From Frankiaceae bacterium (GTDB lineage: Bacteria; Actinomycetota; Actinomycetes; JAVEEB01): DNA of 7,652 bases. The stretch lies in NCBI GenBank assembly GCA_030840665.1, contig JAVEEB010000312.1:1-7652 (forward strand), read 5' to 3'. The notes beneath the pieces were generated by a model. The model made no database searches. It saw only the letters and a program-made list of their open reading frames with translations, and was not told the origin of the DNA. Positions 1 through 5,640 of the stretch are shown here, piece after piece; the first letter of the stretch is position 1; the number at the start of each line of letters is the position of its first letter. The translations under genes were made by a program, and so were the position numbers.

Positions 1-185
1 CGGACGCGTCGCACGTGGTGCGCACGCGGATCTGGACGACGGACTGCTCGCGGTGGGAGGAGATCGCGCGCGGCCACCGCGAGATCTTCGGGGCGCACCC
101 GCCGGTCACGTTGATGGCTGAGGTGACACGCTTCATCGATCCCGACATGCTGGTCGAGATCGAAGCGACCGCCTACCGCGACTGA
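1..185 (+). CDS. RidA/YjgF-family protein, 3' end only
   Basis: This is the C-terminal 60 residues of a gene that enters from the left edge; the reading frame starts at base 3 and stops with TGA at 183-185. The pattern VVRTRIW, then WEEIARGHREIFG, then a P-rich turn, then DPDMLVEIEATA is that of the RidA/YjgF/YER057c/UK114 fold, a trimeric cytosolic family whose best-known members hydrolyse reactive enamines and imines. In Escherichia coli RidA the catalytic Arg lies in a PARS segment just before the last strand; here the aligned segment reads PPVTL, with Thr in place of Arg, so classical imine deaminase activity is doubtful. The glutamates of the LVEIEA strand are kept. RidA-like genes commonly sit next to hisF in actinobacteria, which fits the locus. 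Family assignment is firm; the exact role is unknown. Confidence 0.85.
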   Translation, partial: DASHVVRTRIWTTDCSRWEEIARGHREIFGAHPPVTLMAEVTRFIDPDMLVEIEATAYRD

Positions 186-202
186 TCCTGCGGCCCTCGC
201 GC

Positions 203-1891
203 GTGGTCGAGCAACCTGCGGGGCCGCGGGTGCGTCGTAGGACCGTGTTGATCCGCCGAGTCGTCGCGATTGCGTCGCTGTCGATGTTGGTTGCCTGCTC
301 TGCGGGCTCTGCGGGCTCCGGCGGCGTGACCAGTGCGGCAGATCCGATGGCACTCGGGCCGATCCCCGACCCCTCTTTCACACCCCGGCCCGACATCGAC
401 GGCCGCGCACAAATGGACGGGTTCTCGTTCGTTCACCCGGCGGCATGGCGCATCTATCCCGGTCTGCCCCTGCAGCCGACGGTGAACGGCACGGATGGAT
501 ATGTCACGACAGAGCCCCTCCATGACCGGTGCAGGCGGTCCGCCGTCGCCAACGGCGTCGAGGAGACATGCGGTTCTGAACTTGACTCACTGACAGGGCC
601 ACATGGCGTTTTCGCGTCGTGGGGATGGCTCACCCTCCCGGGCACGACGATGGGCGACACGCCGGGGGAGCATGTCACGGTGGCCGGGCGCGACGCCCGC
701 TGGTCTGTGGTGCCCGCTGCGATGACGTGCGCCAAGTGGGGCGGTACCAAGACCGTGGTAGCGACTGTGGAACTCGGTTCGCAAGCGGGATTGCTACAGA
801 TGAGTGCCTGCCTCGTTTCGGCGGACGAGGTCTCCGCCGTGCGAGCGATGGTCGATTCGCTGAAGTTCGACGACACCACCACGGCCGCGCCCAGCCAAGG
901 GGCACTTGAGACCTCGACGGTCGGCGACCTCACCTTCACGCACGACAAGCGCTGGCAGCTGCGGCCGGTCAAGGGTGCGGCCATCCCGACGGAAATGACG
1001 TACACGTATGTCAGCACTGAGCCGGTGGATGCCCAGTGCAGTGGCCCTTCGCCAGCCCTTGCGCCGTGCGGACCGCCGGTGTCGCACCTGTCGACGCACG
1101 GGGTCTTTGCCACGTGGCGGCAAATCAATCAACCCGGCCTGCGTTTTGACAACGCCGCGGGTGAGCGACTCGTCGTCGACGGCCGGCCCGCCACTTGGTC
1201 TGCGGGCGTCGGCGGCGCCTGCGGCGGCAGCGGTGGTTTTCACGCAGACGGGCGGATCCTCATGTTCGGGAACGGTTTCGGAGACGAAATTGTGTCAATG
1301 AGCGCCTGCCTGCAATCGCCGGACGAGTTCACGGCGGTCAAGGCGATGTTCGAATCGGCGCGCTTCTCGGGGGTCCCCCGAGCTTCGGTGCCGCCGGCGG
1401 TGAAGACCGTGACCGACACGACGCCGGACGGCGCGGTGACCGTGACACACGATGCTCACTGGCGCATGCTCACTCCGACCGAACCGCAGGCGCCCGTTGC
1501 CTTCATCAATGGCTATCTCAGCACGGAAGCCGCGCACGACACGTGTGCGACGGCCGCGGATCGGAGCGTGACGTGCGGGTCGGTCACCGTCGCACTCGGC
1601 CCACACGGGGTGTTCGTCACGTGGATGGAGCGCTACTTTCCGGGGGAGCGGTTCTCCGACGCGGCTGGCGAAACGTTGGTGGTGGACGGGAAGCCCGCGC
1701 GGTGGTCGGTTGGCCACGACGTGACATGCGCGAAGGACGGCGCCGCGATCAGCGTCGACGCTCGCGTGCTCGTCAAAGCCGACCCACACTCCGACTGGAT
1801 CACATCCATGTATGCCTGCCTTGCCTCGGCCGACGAACTGCCCGCCGTGAAGGCGATGTTCGAGTCCGCGACGATCAGGGCGCGCTCGTAG
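203..1891 (+). CDS. Secreted lipoprotein with three tandem four-cysteine domains
   Basis: I do not recognise a named family. The longest reading is 562 residues from GTG 203. Starts at GTG 230, GTG 245 or TTG 248 are possible, and GTG 230 would give a compact signal peptide (MRRRTVLIRR, then a hydrophobic stretch). The lipobox LVAC puts the lipidated cysteine at residue 32 of the long form, followed by a Ser/Gly-rich linker, so the protein should be anchored on the outer face of the membrane. The rest is three copies of one domain of about 150 residues (roughly 73-223, 241-388, 410-557). Each copy carries an early Trp (82, 251, 420), a TE motif, a HGVF-x-x-W motif, an AGE...V-DG-x-x-A-x-W-S strand and an SxxACL..DE..AV+AM end. 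Cysteines are at 110/123/176/203, 279/289/340/369 and 448/458/509/539, suggesting two disulfides per domain. Many codons end in A or T compared with the his genes, a possible sign of separate origin. Function is unknown; extracellular binding is a guess. Confidence 0.85.
   Translation: MVEQPAGPRVRRRTVLIRRVVAIASLSMLVACSAGSAGSGGVTSAADPMALGPIPDPSFTPRPDIDGRAQMDGFSFVHPAAWRIYPGLPLQPTVNGTDGYVTTEPLHDRCRRSAVANGVEETCGSELDSLTGPHGVFASWGWLTLPGTTMGDTPGEHVTVAGRDARWSVVPAAMTCAKWGGTKTVVATVELGSQAGLLQMSACLVSADEVSAVRAMVDSLKFDDTTTAAPSQGALETSTVGDLTFTHDKRWQLRPVKGAAIPTEMTYTYVSTEPVDAQCSGPSPALAPCGPPVSHLSTHGVFATWRQINQPGLRFDNAAGERLVVDGRPATWSAGVGGACGGSGGFHADGRILMFGNGFGDEIVSMSACLQSPDEFTAVKAMFESARFSGVPRASVPPAVKTVTDTTPDGAVTVTHDAHWRMLTPTEPQAPVAFINGYLSTEAAHDTCATAADRSVTCGSVTVALGPHGVFVTWMERYFPGERFSDAAGETLVVDGKPARWSVGHDVTCAKDGAAISVDARVLVKADPHSDWITSMYACLASADELPAVKAMFESATIRARS
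419..1873 (+). repeat. Three-fold internal domain repeat inside the lipoprotein gene
   Basis: Three copies lie at about 419-871, 923-1366 and 1430-1873, with a period near 165-169 codons. Copies two and three are closest: bases 1337-1356 and 1847-1866 (encoding VKAMFES) differ at 2 of 20 positions, and both keep the HGVF-x-TW and VVDG+PA-x-W motifs. Copy one is more diverged (VRAMVDS, VAGRDARW). This suggests a first duplication followed by a later one, or homogenisation of copies two and three. Confidence 0.85.
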
Positions 1892-2749
1892 CTACTCCTC
1901 GGCGCCCATGACGAGGCCCTCGATGTCGTGCTTCTGCACGATCGGCTCGAGCTCCGTCACCACGCGACACGCCAAGTGGGGCTTGGTCTTCTCGGGCACG
2001 GTGTCCCAGAAAGCCTGTGTCACTTGCAGGTCGTGCAATTGCTCGTGGCCGGCGCCGGGCGCGTCGACGCCGAGCACCAGAACGGGCCGCGAGAGGTCGG
2101 CGGACAGGTTCGCGGTGCCGCGGTGGATCGTCAACGCCGAGCGGGCCGAGATATCGCCCATCTTCGGGTACTTCTTCACGCCCAGCGACGCGTAGCGGGC
2201 GAACTCCGACTCGGGCGGGAACATCCCGTGGTTGAACGTTTCCCCGTCCTCGTACTGCGTGCCCTGCGCGATCTCGAACGGCCCCATCTCCTCGATCGTG
2301 TCGACGCAGGTCAGGTTGAAGGCGAGCGAGGAAAACGTGTGGTCGTTGACCATTTCGGGTGTCGTGCGGAAGTCCCGGTGCCAGGGCTGGTGCTTCGCGC
2401 CCGCAAAAGGAATGTCGAAGCCGATCTCAACGATCCGGTAGTCAGGGCCCAACATGGCCTCGGACACGAGCTCGACCCACGGGTGCGTCACGAGGTCGAG
2501 GAAACCGCGGAACGCCTCGGGGTGCATCTCGACGTACCAGCGCTGAGGCCCGCGCCCGATCGCCCCGCCCTCCCGAGCGATCGCGACCGCGAACTCGGCC
2601 AGGACGTCCTCGCGCATCGCCGCCGCCCACTCACGCGAGAAGGCACCCTTGCACGCGATGATCCCGTCGGTCAGAAGGCCGGTCCGGATCGCCTCCACGT
2701 CATAGGGCGGCGTGACGGACAGGTCCGGCTGGTGAGTCTGCGTGGTCAT
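1892..2749 (-). CDS. Phytanoyl-CoA dioxygenase (PhyH) family oxygenase
   Basis: A 285-residue protein of the PhyH family: cytosolic, non-haem Fe(II)- and 2-oxoglutarate-dependent enzymes that usually hydroxylate a small molecule or acyl chain. The metal-binding facial triad is visible as H124-x-D126 (in QPWHRDF) and distal H209 (in LTIHRGT); R221, twelve residues on, is placed to bind the carboxylate of 2-oxoglutarate. The segment [12 protein letters not shown] before the distal His is the family's usual PG-like loop. The start at 2749 is chosen because AGGGAG lies 5 bases upstream (plus-strand 2755-2760); in-frame ATGs at 2764 and 2809 would add only an unconserved tail. The gene is divergent from hisF and convergent with the lipoprotein gene; the two stop codons touch. 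Substrate cannot be told from sequence, and the neighbours give no pathway clue. Length is normal for the family and all key residues are present. Confidence 0.9.
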   Translation of the reverse strand: MTTQTHQPDLSVTPPYDVEAIRTGLLTDGIIACKGAFSREWAAAMREDVLAEFAVAIAREGGAIGRGPQRWYVEMHPEAFRGFLDLVTHPWVELVSEAMLGPDYRIVEIGFDIPFAGAKHQPWHRDFRTTPEMVNDHTFSSLAFNLTCVDTIEEMGPFEIAQGTQYEDGETFNHGMFPPESEFARYASLGVKKYPKMGDISARSALTIHRGTANLSADLSRPVLVLGVDAPGAGHEQLHDLQVTQAFWDTVPEKTKPHLACRVVTELEPIVQKHDIEGLVMGAEE

Positions 2750-2754
2750 CGGGG

Positions 2755-2760
2755 CTCCCT
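2755..2760 (-). promoter_or_regulatory. Shine-Dalgarno of the PhyH-family gene
   Basis: On the minus strand this reads AGGGAG, five bases before the ATG at 2749-2747. It decides the start in favour of MTTQTH rather than the upstream in-frame ATGs. No TANNNT box is visible on this strand between the gene and hisF, so the promoter itself was not located. Confidence 0.6.
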
Positions 2761-2849
2761 GCATGTTCGTGGGCGTTCGCTGGACTTCGCGTCGTTGCTG
2801 CCCACCCATGGTGCCTCGCCAGCGCCGATGGTGCCGCCAGTCGAGCCGT

Positions 2850-2860
2850 GGAGAATCTCC
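2850..2860. promoter_or_regulatory. Small palindrome in the PhyH/hisF divergent region, possible operator
   Basis: GGAGAATCTCC is a perfect inverted repeat with 5-bp arms around one central base. It lies 23 bases upstream of the hisF -10 box, next to where a -35 element would fall, and between two divergent genes. Only the symmetry and position support it; arms of this length occur by chance in GC-rich DNA. Confidence 0.25.
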
Positions 2861-2883
2861 GCCGACCCTCGAGAGACCGCCGG

Positions 2884-2889
2884 TACGCT
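2884..2889 (+). promoter_or_regulatory. Leaderless promoter -10 box of hisF
   Basis: TACGCT matches the actinobacterial sigma-70 -10 pattern TANNNT and ends 6 bases before the hisF GTG at 2896, so the transcript probably begins at or near the start codon. A weak -35 candidate (CCGACC, 2862-2867) lies 16 bases upstream. There is no Shine-Dalgarno in front of the GTG, as expected for a leaderless mRNA. Confidence 0.6.
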
Positions 2890-2895
2890 GGCCCC

Positions 2896-3669
2896 GTGTC
2901 TGTAGCCGTGCGCGTGATCCCGTGCCTCGATGTGGACGGCGGCCGCGTCGTCAAAGGCGTCAACTTCACCGACCTCCGCGACGCCGGCGACCCCGTCGAG
3001 CTGGCCGCCGCGTACAACGCCGCCGGGGCCGACGAGCTGACCTTCCTCGACATCACGGCGAGTTCCGGCAACAGGGAAACGACCTATGACGTCGTACGAC
3101 GGACCGCGGAGCAGGTGTTCATCCCGCTCACGGTCGGCGGTGGCATCCGCGCCGTGGAGGATGTCGACAAGCTCCTCAGGGCGGGCGCGGACAAGGTCGG
3201 GATCAACACGGGCGCGATCGCCCGTCCCGAGCTGCTGCGCGAGGCGGCCGAACGCTTCGGCGCGCAGTGCATCGTCCTGTCCGTCGACGCTCGGCGTGTT
3301 ACGGAGGGCCGGTCCACGCCCAGCGGCTGGGAGGTCACGACGCACGGCGGCCGCCGCGGCACCGGCATCGACGCCGTCGAGTGGGCCTGCCGCGGCGAGG
3401 AACTGGGGGCAGGGGAGATCCTCCTGAACTCCATGGACGCCGACGGCACCAAGAACGGCTACGACCTCGACATGATCCGGGCGGTCCGTGCCGTCGTGTC
3501 GGTGCCCGTCATCGCGAGCGGCGGCGCAGGCGCCCTGGCCGACTTCGCGCCGGCCGTCGCGGCCGGCGCCGATGCCGTGCTCGCCGCCAGCGTTTTTCAC
3601 TTCGGCACCCTCACGATCGGTCAGGTCAAGGGCGCCCTCAGCGACGCGGGCTGCACCGTCCGTGCCTGA
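2896..3669 (+). CDS. hisF: Imidazole glycerol phosphate synthase cyclase subunit HisF
   Basis: HisF (257 residues) condenses PRFAR with ammonia supplied by the HisH glutaminase, giving imidazole glycerol phosphate for histidine and AICAR for purines. The (beta/alpha)8 barrel is complete. The N-terminal [16 protein letters not shown] motif holds catalytic D12, and LSVDAR holds the second catalytic aspartate D131, equivalent to D11 and D130 of the Thermotoga enzyme. Phosphate-binding loops are GGGIR (81-85) and ASGGAG (207-212); [13 protein letters not shown] and [12 protein letters not shown] are family signatures. GTG 2896 is chosen because it puts the first barrel strand at the correct distance and follows a -10 box directly; the frame is open upstream to 2848 but that part has no homology-like content. 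Its stop lies inside the start of the next gene. hisH and hisA are not in the window. Confidence 0.97.
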   Translation: MSVAVRVIPCLDVDGGRVVKGVNFTDLRDAGDPVELAAAYNAAGADELTFLDITASSGNRETTYDVVRRTAEQVFIPLTVGGGIRAVEDVDKLLRAGADKVGINTGAIARPELLREAAERFGAQCIVLSVDARRVTEGRSTPSGWEVTTHGGRRGTGIDAVEWACRGEELGAGEILLNSMDADGTKNGYDLDMIRAVRAVVSVPVIASGGAGALADFAPAVAAGADAVLAASVFHFGTLTIGQVKGALSDAGCTVRA

Positions 3670-4375
3670 CGAACTGAACTGGTACCTCGAGCCGCCGGAA
3701 TCCTCCGCCGGCCGACCGCTGCCGACCCCGCCGACGTACCGGCCACCGTCGAACTGGCCGGATCCGATGGCGATCGCCGCGGCCGCCACCGGCGCCGTGC
3801 CGCTGCTCCCGCCGCTGGGAATCGTGCTCGGCGCCCTCTCGAAGAGCCGCCTGAAGAGGACGGGCCGGCGCGGCTTGCGCCTCGCCGAAGCGGGCCTGGT
3901 CGGGGGCATCATCTGGACCGTGGTCCTGGTAGGTGCCGTGGCCTTTCTGCTGTGGCGGGACCACGAACTCGCGGCGGTCCGCGGCGGCACCGGTGAAGTC
4001 ATGCGCGCCGGCCGCGTGCCGACATCCGACCTGCGCGCCGGCGACTGCCTGATGATGCCGAGCCCGACCACGGCGACTCGCTGGGTCCATGTGTCGTCGT
4101 GCGCGGTCGGCCACACGGGCGAGGTGTACGACGTGCGAGCCCTCCCGAGCGGGCCGTATCCCGGGGCGGACGGCCTGCGGGCCGCCGCGACCGCCGAGTG
4201 CGCGGTCTCCTGGCACGACGGGTTCCCTGCTTCCGTCCGGGACGCGGCAGCGACGGCTGGGGGCTCCCTCGCGCTCCTGCTGCCCACCGAGGCGGGCTGG
4301 AACGGCGGCGACCGGGGCGTCGCTTGCGTCCTCGCCACGCCTGACCGGTCGGGAGCGGCAACCGCCCAAAAGTAG
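3662..4375 (+). CDS. Membrane protein, DUF4190-like plus septum-formation-like domain
   Basis: A 237-residue protein starting at GTG 3662, overlapping the end of hisF by 8 bases, so probably cotranscribed and translationally coupled. Residues 1-35 are Pro-rich and cytoplasmic. Residues 36-60 ([25 protein letters not shown]) and 78-97 ([20 protein letters not shown]) are transmembrane, separated by a basic loop [10 protein letters not shown]; this layout matches the DUF4190 family. The C-terminal part, probably outside the membrane, has RAGDCL (C129), V-x-V-x-x-C (C147) followed by GHTGEVY, then a Cys near 180 and C222, the pattern of the actinobacterial septum formation family (PF13845 type). 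Four cysteines could form two disulfides. That family name rests on limited data, so a cell-division role is not established here. It has no obvious link to histidine synthesis. Confidence 0.8.
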   Translation: MPDELNWYLEPPESSAGRPLPTPPTYRPPSNWPDPMAIAAAATGAVPLLPPLGIVLGALSKSRLKRTGRRGLRLAEAGLVGGIIWTVVLVGAVAFLLWRDHELAAVRGGTGEVMRAGRVPTSDLRAGDCLMMPSPTTATRWVHVSSCAVGHTGEVYDVRALPSGPYPGADGLRAAATAECAVSWHDGFPASVRDAAATAGGSLALLLPTEAGWNGGDRGVACVLATPDRSGAATAQK

Positions 4376-4377
4376 CG

Positions 4378-4407
4378 TTGTTTGTTGCGCAACCAACGGG
4401 ATACACT
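4378..4407 (+). promoter_or_regulatory. Leaderless promoter of the toxin-antitoxin operon
   Basis: A -35-like TTGTTT (4378-4383) and a -10 box TACACT (4402-4407) are separated by 18 bases. The -10 ends 7 bases before the ATG at 4415, with no Shine-Dalgarno, so the antitoxin mRNA is probably leaderless. The promoter begins 3 bases after the stop codon of the preceding gene, giving the module its own transcription. Confidence 0.6.
4380..4397. promoter_or_regulatory. Palindromic operator candidate of the toxin-antitoxin operon
   Basis: GTTTGTTGCGCAACCAAC is an 18-bp inverted repeat with one mismatched pair and a perfect 10-bp core GTTGCGCAAC (4384-4393). It covers the -35 edge and the spacer of the promoter, where a bound repressor would block RNA polymerase. 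The downstream gene encodes an HTH antitoxin, and such antitoxins usually repress their own operon, so this is the likely binding site. Confidence 0.55.
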
Positions 4408-4414
4408 CACCCGC

Positions 4415-4969
4415 ATGACAACCCTCATCGATCGAGTTGCGTCCCTGCATCGCCGCGTGTCGTACGCAGCCGACGAAGAGGCGCTCCAGGTCGAGGCCGC
4501 CGTGCTCAGCGCAGCGGTCACCGCGAGCCGGCGTCGACCCGCGGTGCTTGCCGAGGTCGTGCGCAGCCACTCGCCGGACCGCGTCGCAGCCGCCCGCGCG
4601 GCCACCTTGGAGGACTACCTCGCGCTCCGGCGCGACGCCGTGGAGTCGTCGCAGTCCACGGTCGAGGTCGCCCGACGGCTCGCCATCAGCGCCGCGGCGG
4701 TGACCAAGCGCCGCGCGGCGGGCCGCCTCCTCGCCTTCCGCCACAAGGGCGATTGGCGCTACCCCGCCTGGCAGTTCGCCGCCGGCAGCGTCCTGCCGGG
4801 TGTCGTCGAGGCGTGGACGGCAATGCCTGCCTTGTACGACGAACTCGCGCGCGTGCGGTGGTTCACCCTGTCGAGCCTCGCGTTGGGCGGGCGTTCCCCC
4901 CTCGGGGCGCTGCAGGACGGCGACGTCGCCGCCGTGGTCGACGCCGCGACGTACGTCGGCAGCCGGTGA
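4415..4969 (+). CDS. MbcA/ParS/Xre-type antitoxin of a RES toxin-antitoxin pair
   Basis: A 184-residue antitoxin. Residues 1-75 are largely helical and rich in Ala and Arg. Residues about 79-107 (STVEVARRLAISAAAVTKRR and on) form a helix-turn-helix, followed by FRHKGDWRYPAWQF. Residues about 125-180 resemble the MbcA/ParS/Xre C-terminal toxin-binding domain: VLPGVVEAW, a W149-F pair, then LGGRSPLGALQDGD and an Ala/Val-rich helix. By family it should bind and block the RES toxin encoded next and repress the operon. ATG 4415 is preferred to upstream TTG 4382 because it sits 7 bases after a -10 box; TTG 4382 would lie inside the palindrome. The stop overlaps the toxin start (GTGA, 4966-4969), ensuring coupled synthesis. 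Confidence 0.88.
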   Translation: MTTLIDRVASLHRRVSYAADEEALQVEAAVLSAAVTASRRRPAVLAEVVRSHSPDRVAAARAATLEDYLALRRDAVESSQSTVEVARRLAISAAAVTKRRAAGRLLAFRHKGDWRYPAWQFAAGSVLPGVVEAWTAMPALYDELARVRWFTLSSLALGGRSPLGALQDGDVAAVVDAATYVGSR

Positions 4970-5562
4970 CCTTCCCCGGGACCCCGGTTGTCGACGCGCT
5001 GCCCGCCGGATCGCTGCTCGTGCGCATCTACGACAGCCGCTACTACGGCGACGGCACCGGCTTCCGGTTCTTCGGCCCGCATCGGGCGGGGCGCTGGGAC
5101 CACCACGCGGCCGGCCCGCCCGCGCACGACGCGGCCCACGGTGTGTCGTACCTGACGCCGTCCCTGACCTGCGCCGTCGCCGAATCGTTCGGGGATGCGC
5201 GCCTGGTCGCCCCGGCGCCGTACCACCGCTTGTCGATCATCCGGCTGACCAGGACGGTGCACCTCGTCGACACCGGCGGGCACGCCGCTGTGGAGCTCGG
5301 CGTGCCCGCCGGGGCCCTGCGCGCGCGGGACCGGGCCCTGACGCAACGGATCTCGCGCGAGCTGTACGCCGAGACGGCCGCGGACGGGGTGCGGTACGAG
5401 GGGTATTTCACGGGCGACCCGTGTGTGGCGCTCTGGGAGCGGGCCCGCGATTCCCTGGAATTGCTCGACGACCGCGGCTTCGACGACCCAGCGGTTGCCG
5501 CCGACGTCCTCGTCATAGCCGACGAGCTGCACTACGCCGCCGGGGACCTCGGCCCGTTCTGA
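4966..5562 (+). CDS. RES-domain toxin, putative NAD+-degrading enzyme
   Basis: A 198-residue RES-domain protein beginning with GTG inside the antitoxin stop. RES toxins such as mycobacterial MbcT split NAD+ by phosphorolysis or hydrolysis and so stop growth or kill when not neutralised. Family marks seen: LLVRIYDSRYY near the N-terminus with R20, GFRFFGPHRAGRWDHH (31-47), YLTPSLTCAVAE with E73 as the likely active-site Glu, the Leu/Val-rich strand HLVDTGG, and the C-terminal GVRYEGYFTGDPCVALWERA. In most relatives the last block has a Ser in an RY-x-SR pattern; here it seems to be RYEGY, with Gly146 at that place, so activity may be changed or reduced. The frame is open upstream to 4378, but that part overlaps the antitoxin and shows no domain. 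The frame is intact. Gene order (antitoxin then toxin) is typical of Xre-RES modules. Confidence 0.87.
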   Translation: MTFPGTPVVDALPAGSLLVRIYDSRYYGDGTGFRFFGPHRAGRWDHHAAGPPAHDAAHGVSYLTPSLTCAVAESFGDARLVAPAPYHRLSIIRLTRTVHLVDTGGHAAVELGVPAGALRARDRALTQRISRELYAETAADGVRYEGYFTGDPCVALWERARDSLELLDDRGFDDPAVAADVLVIADELHYAAGDLGPF

Positions 5563-5576
5563 CACGCGGCGGCGTG
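5563..5576 (+). other. Small inverted repeat right after the toxin gene
   Basis: CACGC and GCGTG flank a four-base loop immediately after the toxin stop codon. It could be a weak transcription end for the toxin-antitoxin operon, but the stem is only 5 bp and there is no U-tract, so this is a low-confidence call. Confidence 0.2.
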
Positions 5577-5604
5577 GGGCTCGCGTTGATCGACTCGCAG
5601 GCCA

Positions 5605-5610
5605 TACGCT
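5605..5610 (+). promoter_or_regulatory. -10 box upstream of the Pro/Gln/Tyr-rich membrane protein gene
   Basis: TACGCT, identical to the hisF -10 box, lies 30 bases before the ATG at 5641. Here a short leader with a Shine-Dalgarno follows, unlike the leaderless cases. TTGATC (5586-5591) is -35-like but only 13 bases away, too close to be convincing. Confidence 0.45.
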
Positions 5611-5611
5611 C

Positions 5612-5637
5612 CCCGCGACATCACGATCGCGGGAGGA
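5612..5637 (+). promoter_or_regulatory. Strong Shine-Dalgarno overlapped by a 7-bp inverted repeat
   Basis: GGGAGGA (5631-5637) lies three bases before ATG 5641, the strongest ribosome-binding site in the window. Its first three bases belong to an inverted repeat, CCCGCGA (5612-5618) with TCGCGGG (5627-5633) around an 8-base loop. As RNA this could hide part of the Shine-Dalgarno; as DNA it would cover the expected transcription start and could be an operator. Confidence 0.4.
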
Positions 5638-5640
5638 CTC

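Noticed and set aside
1928..2905. A 325-codon plus-strand frame opposite the PhyH-family gene
   Set aside because: The minus-strand protein has the full Fe(II)/2-oxoglutarate motif set and a Shine-Dalgarno; the plus frame has neither.
4382..4414. TTG 4382 as the antitoxin start, adding 11 residues
   Set aside because: It falls inside the palindrome and upstream of the -10 box, so the mRNA would not include it.
2746..4605. A 619-codon open frame on the minus strand covering hisF and the following gene
   Set aside because: It runs antisense to clear HisF and membrane-protein coding sequence, is Ala/Arg/Gly-rich without domains, and is a by-product of high GC content.
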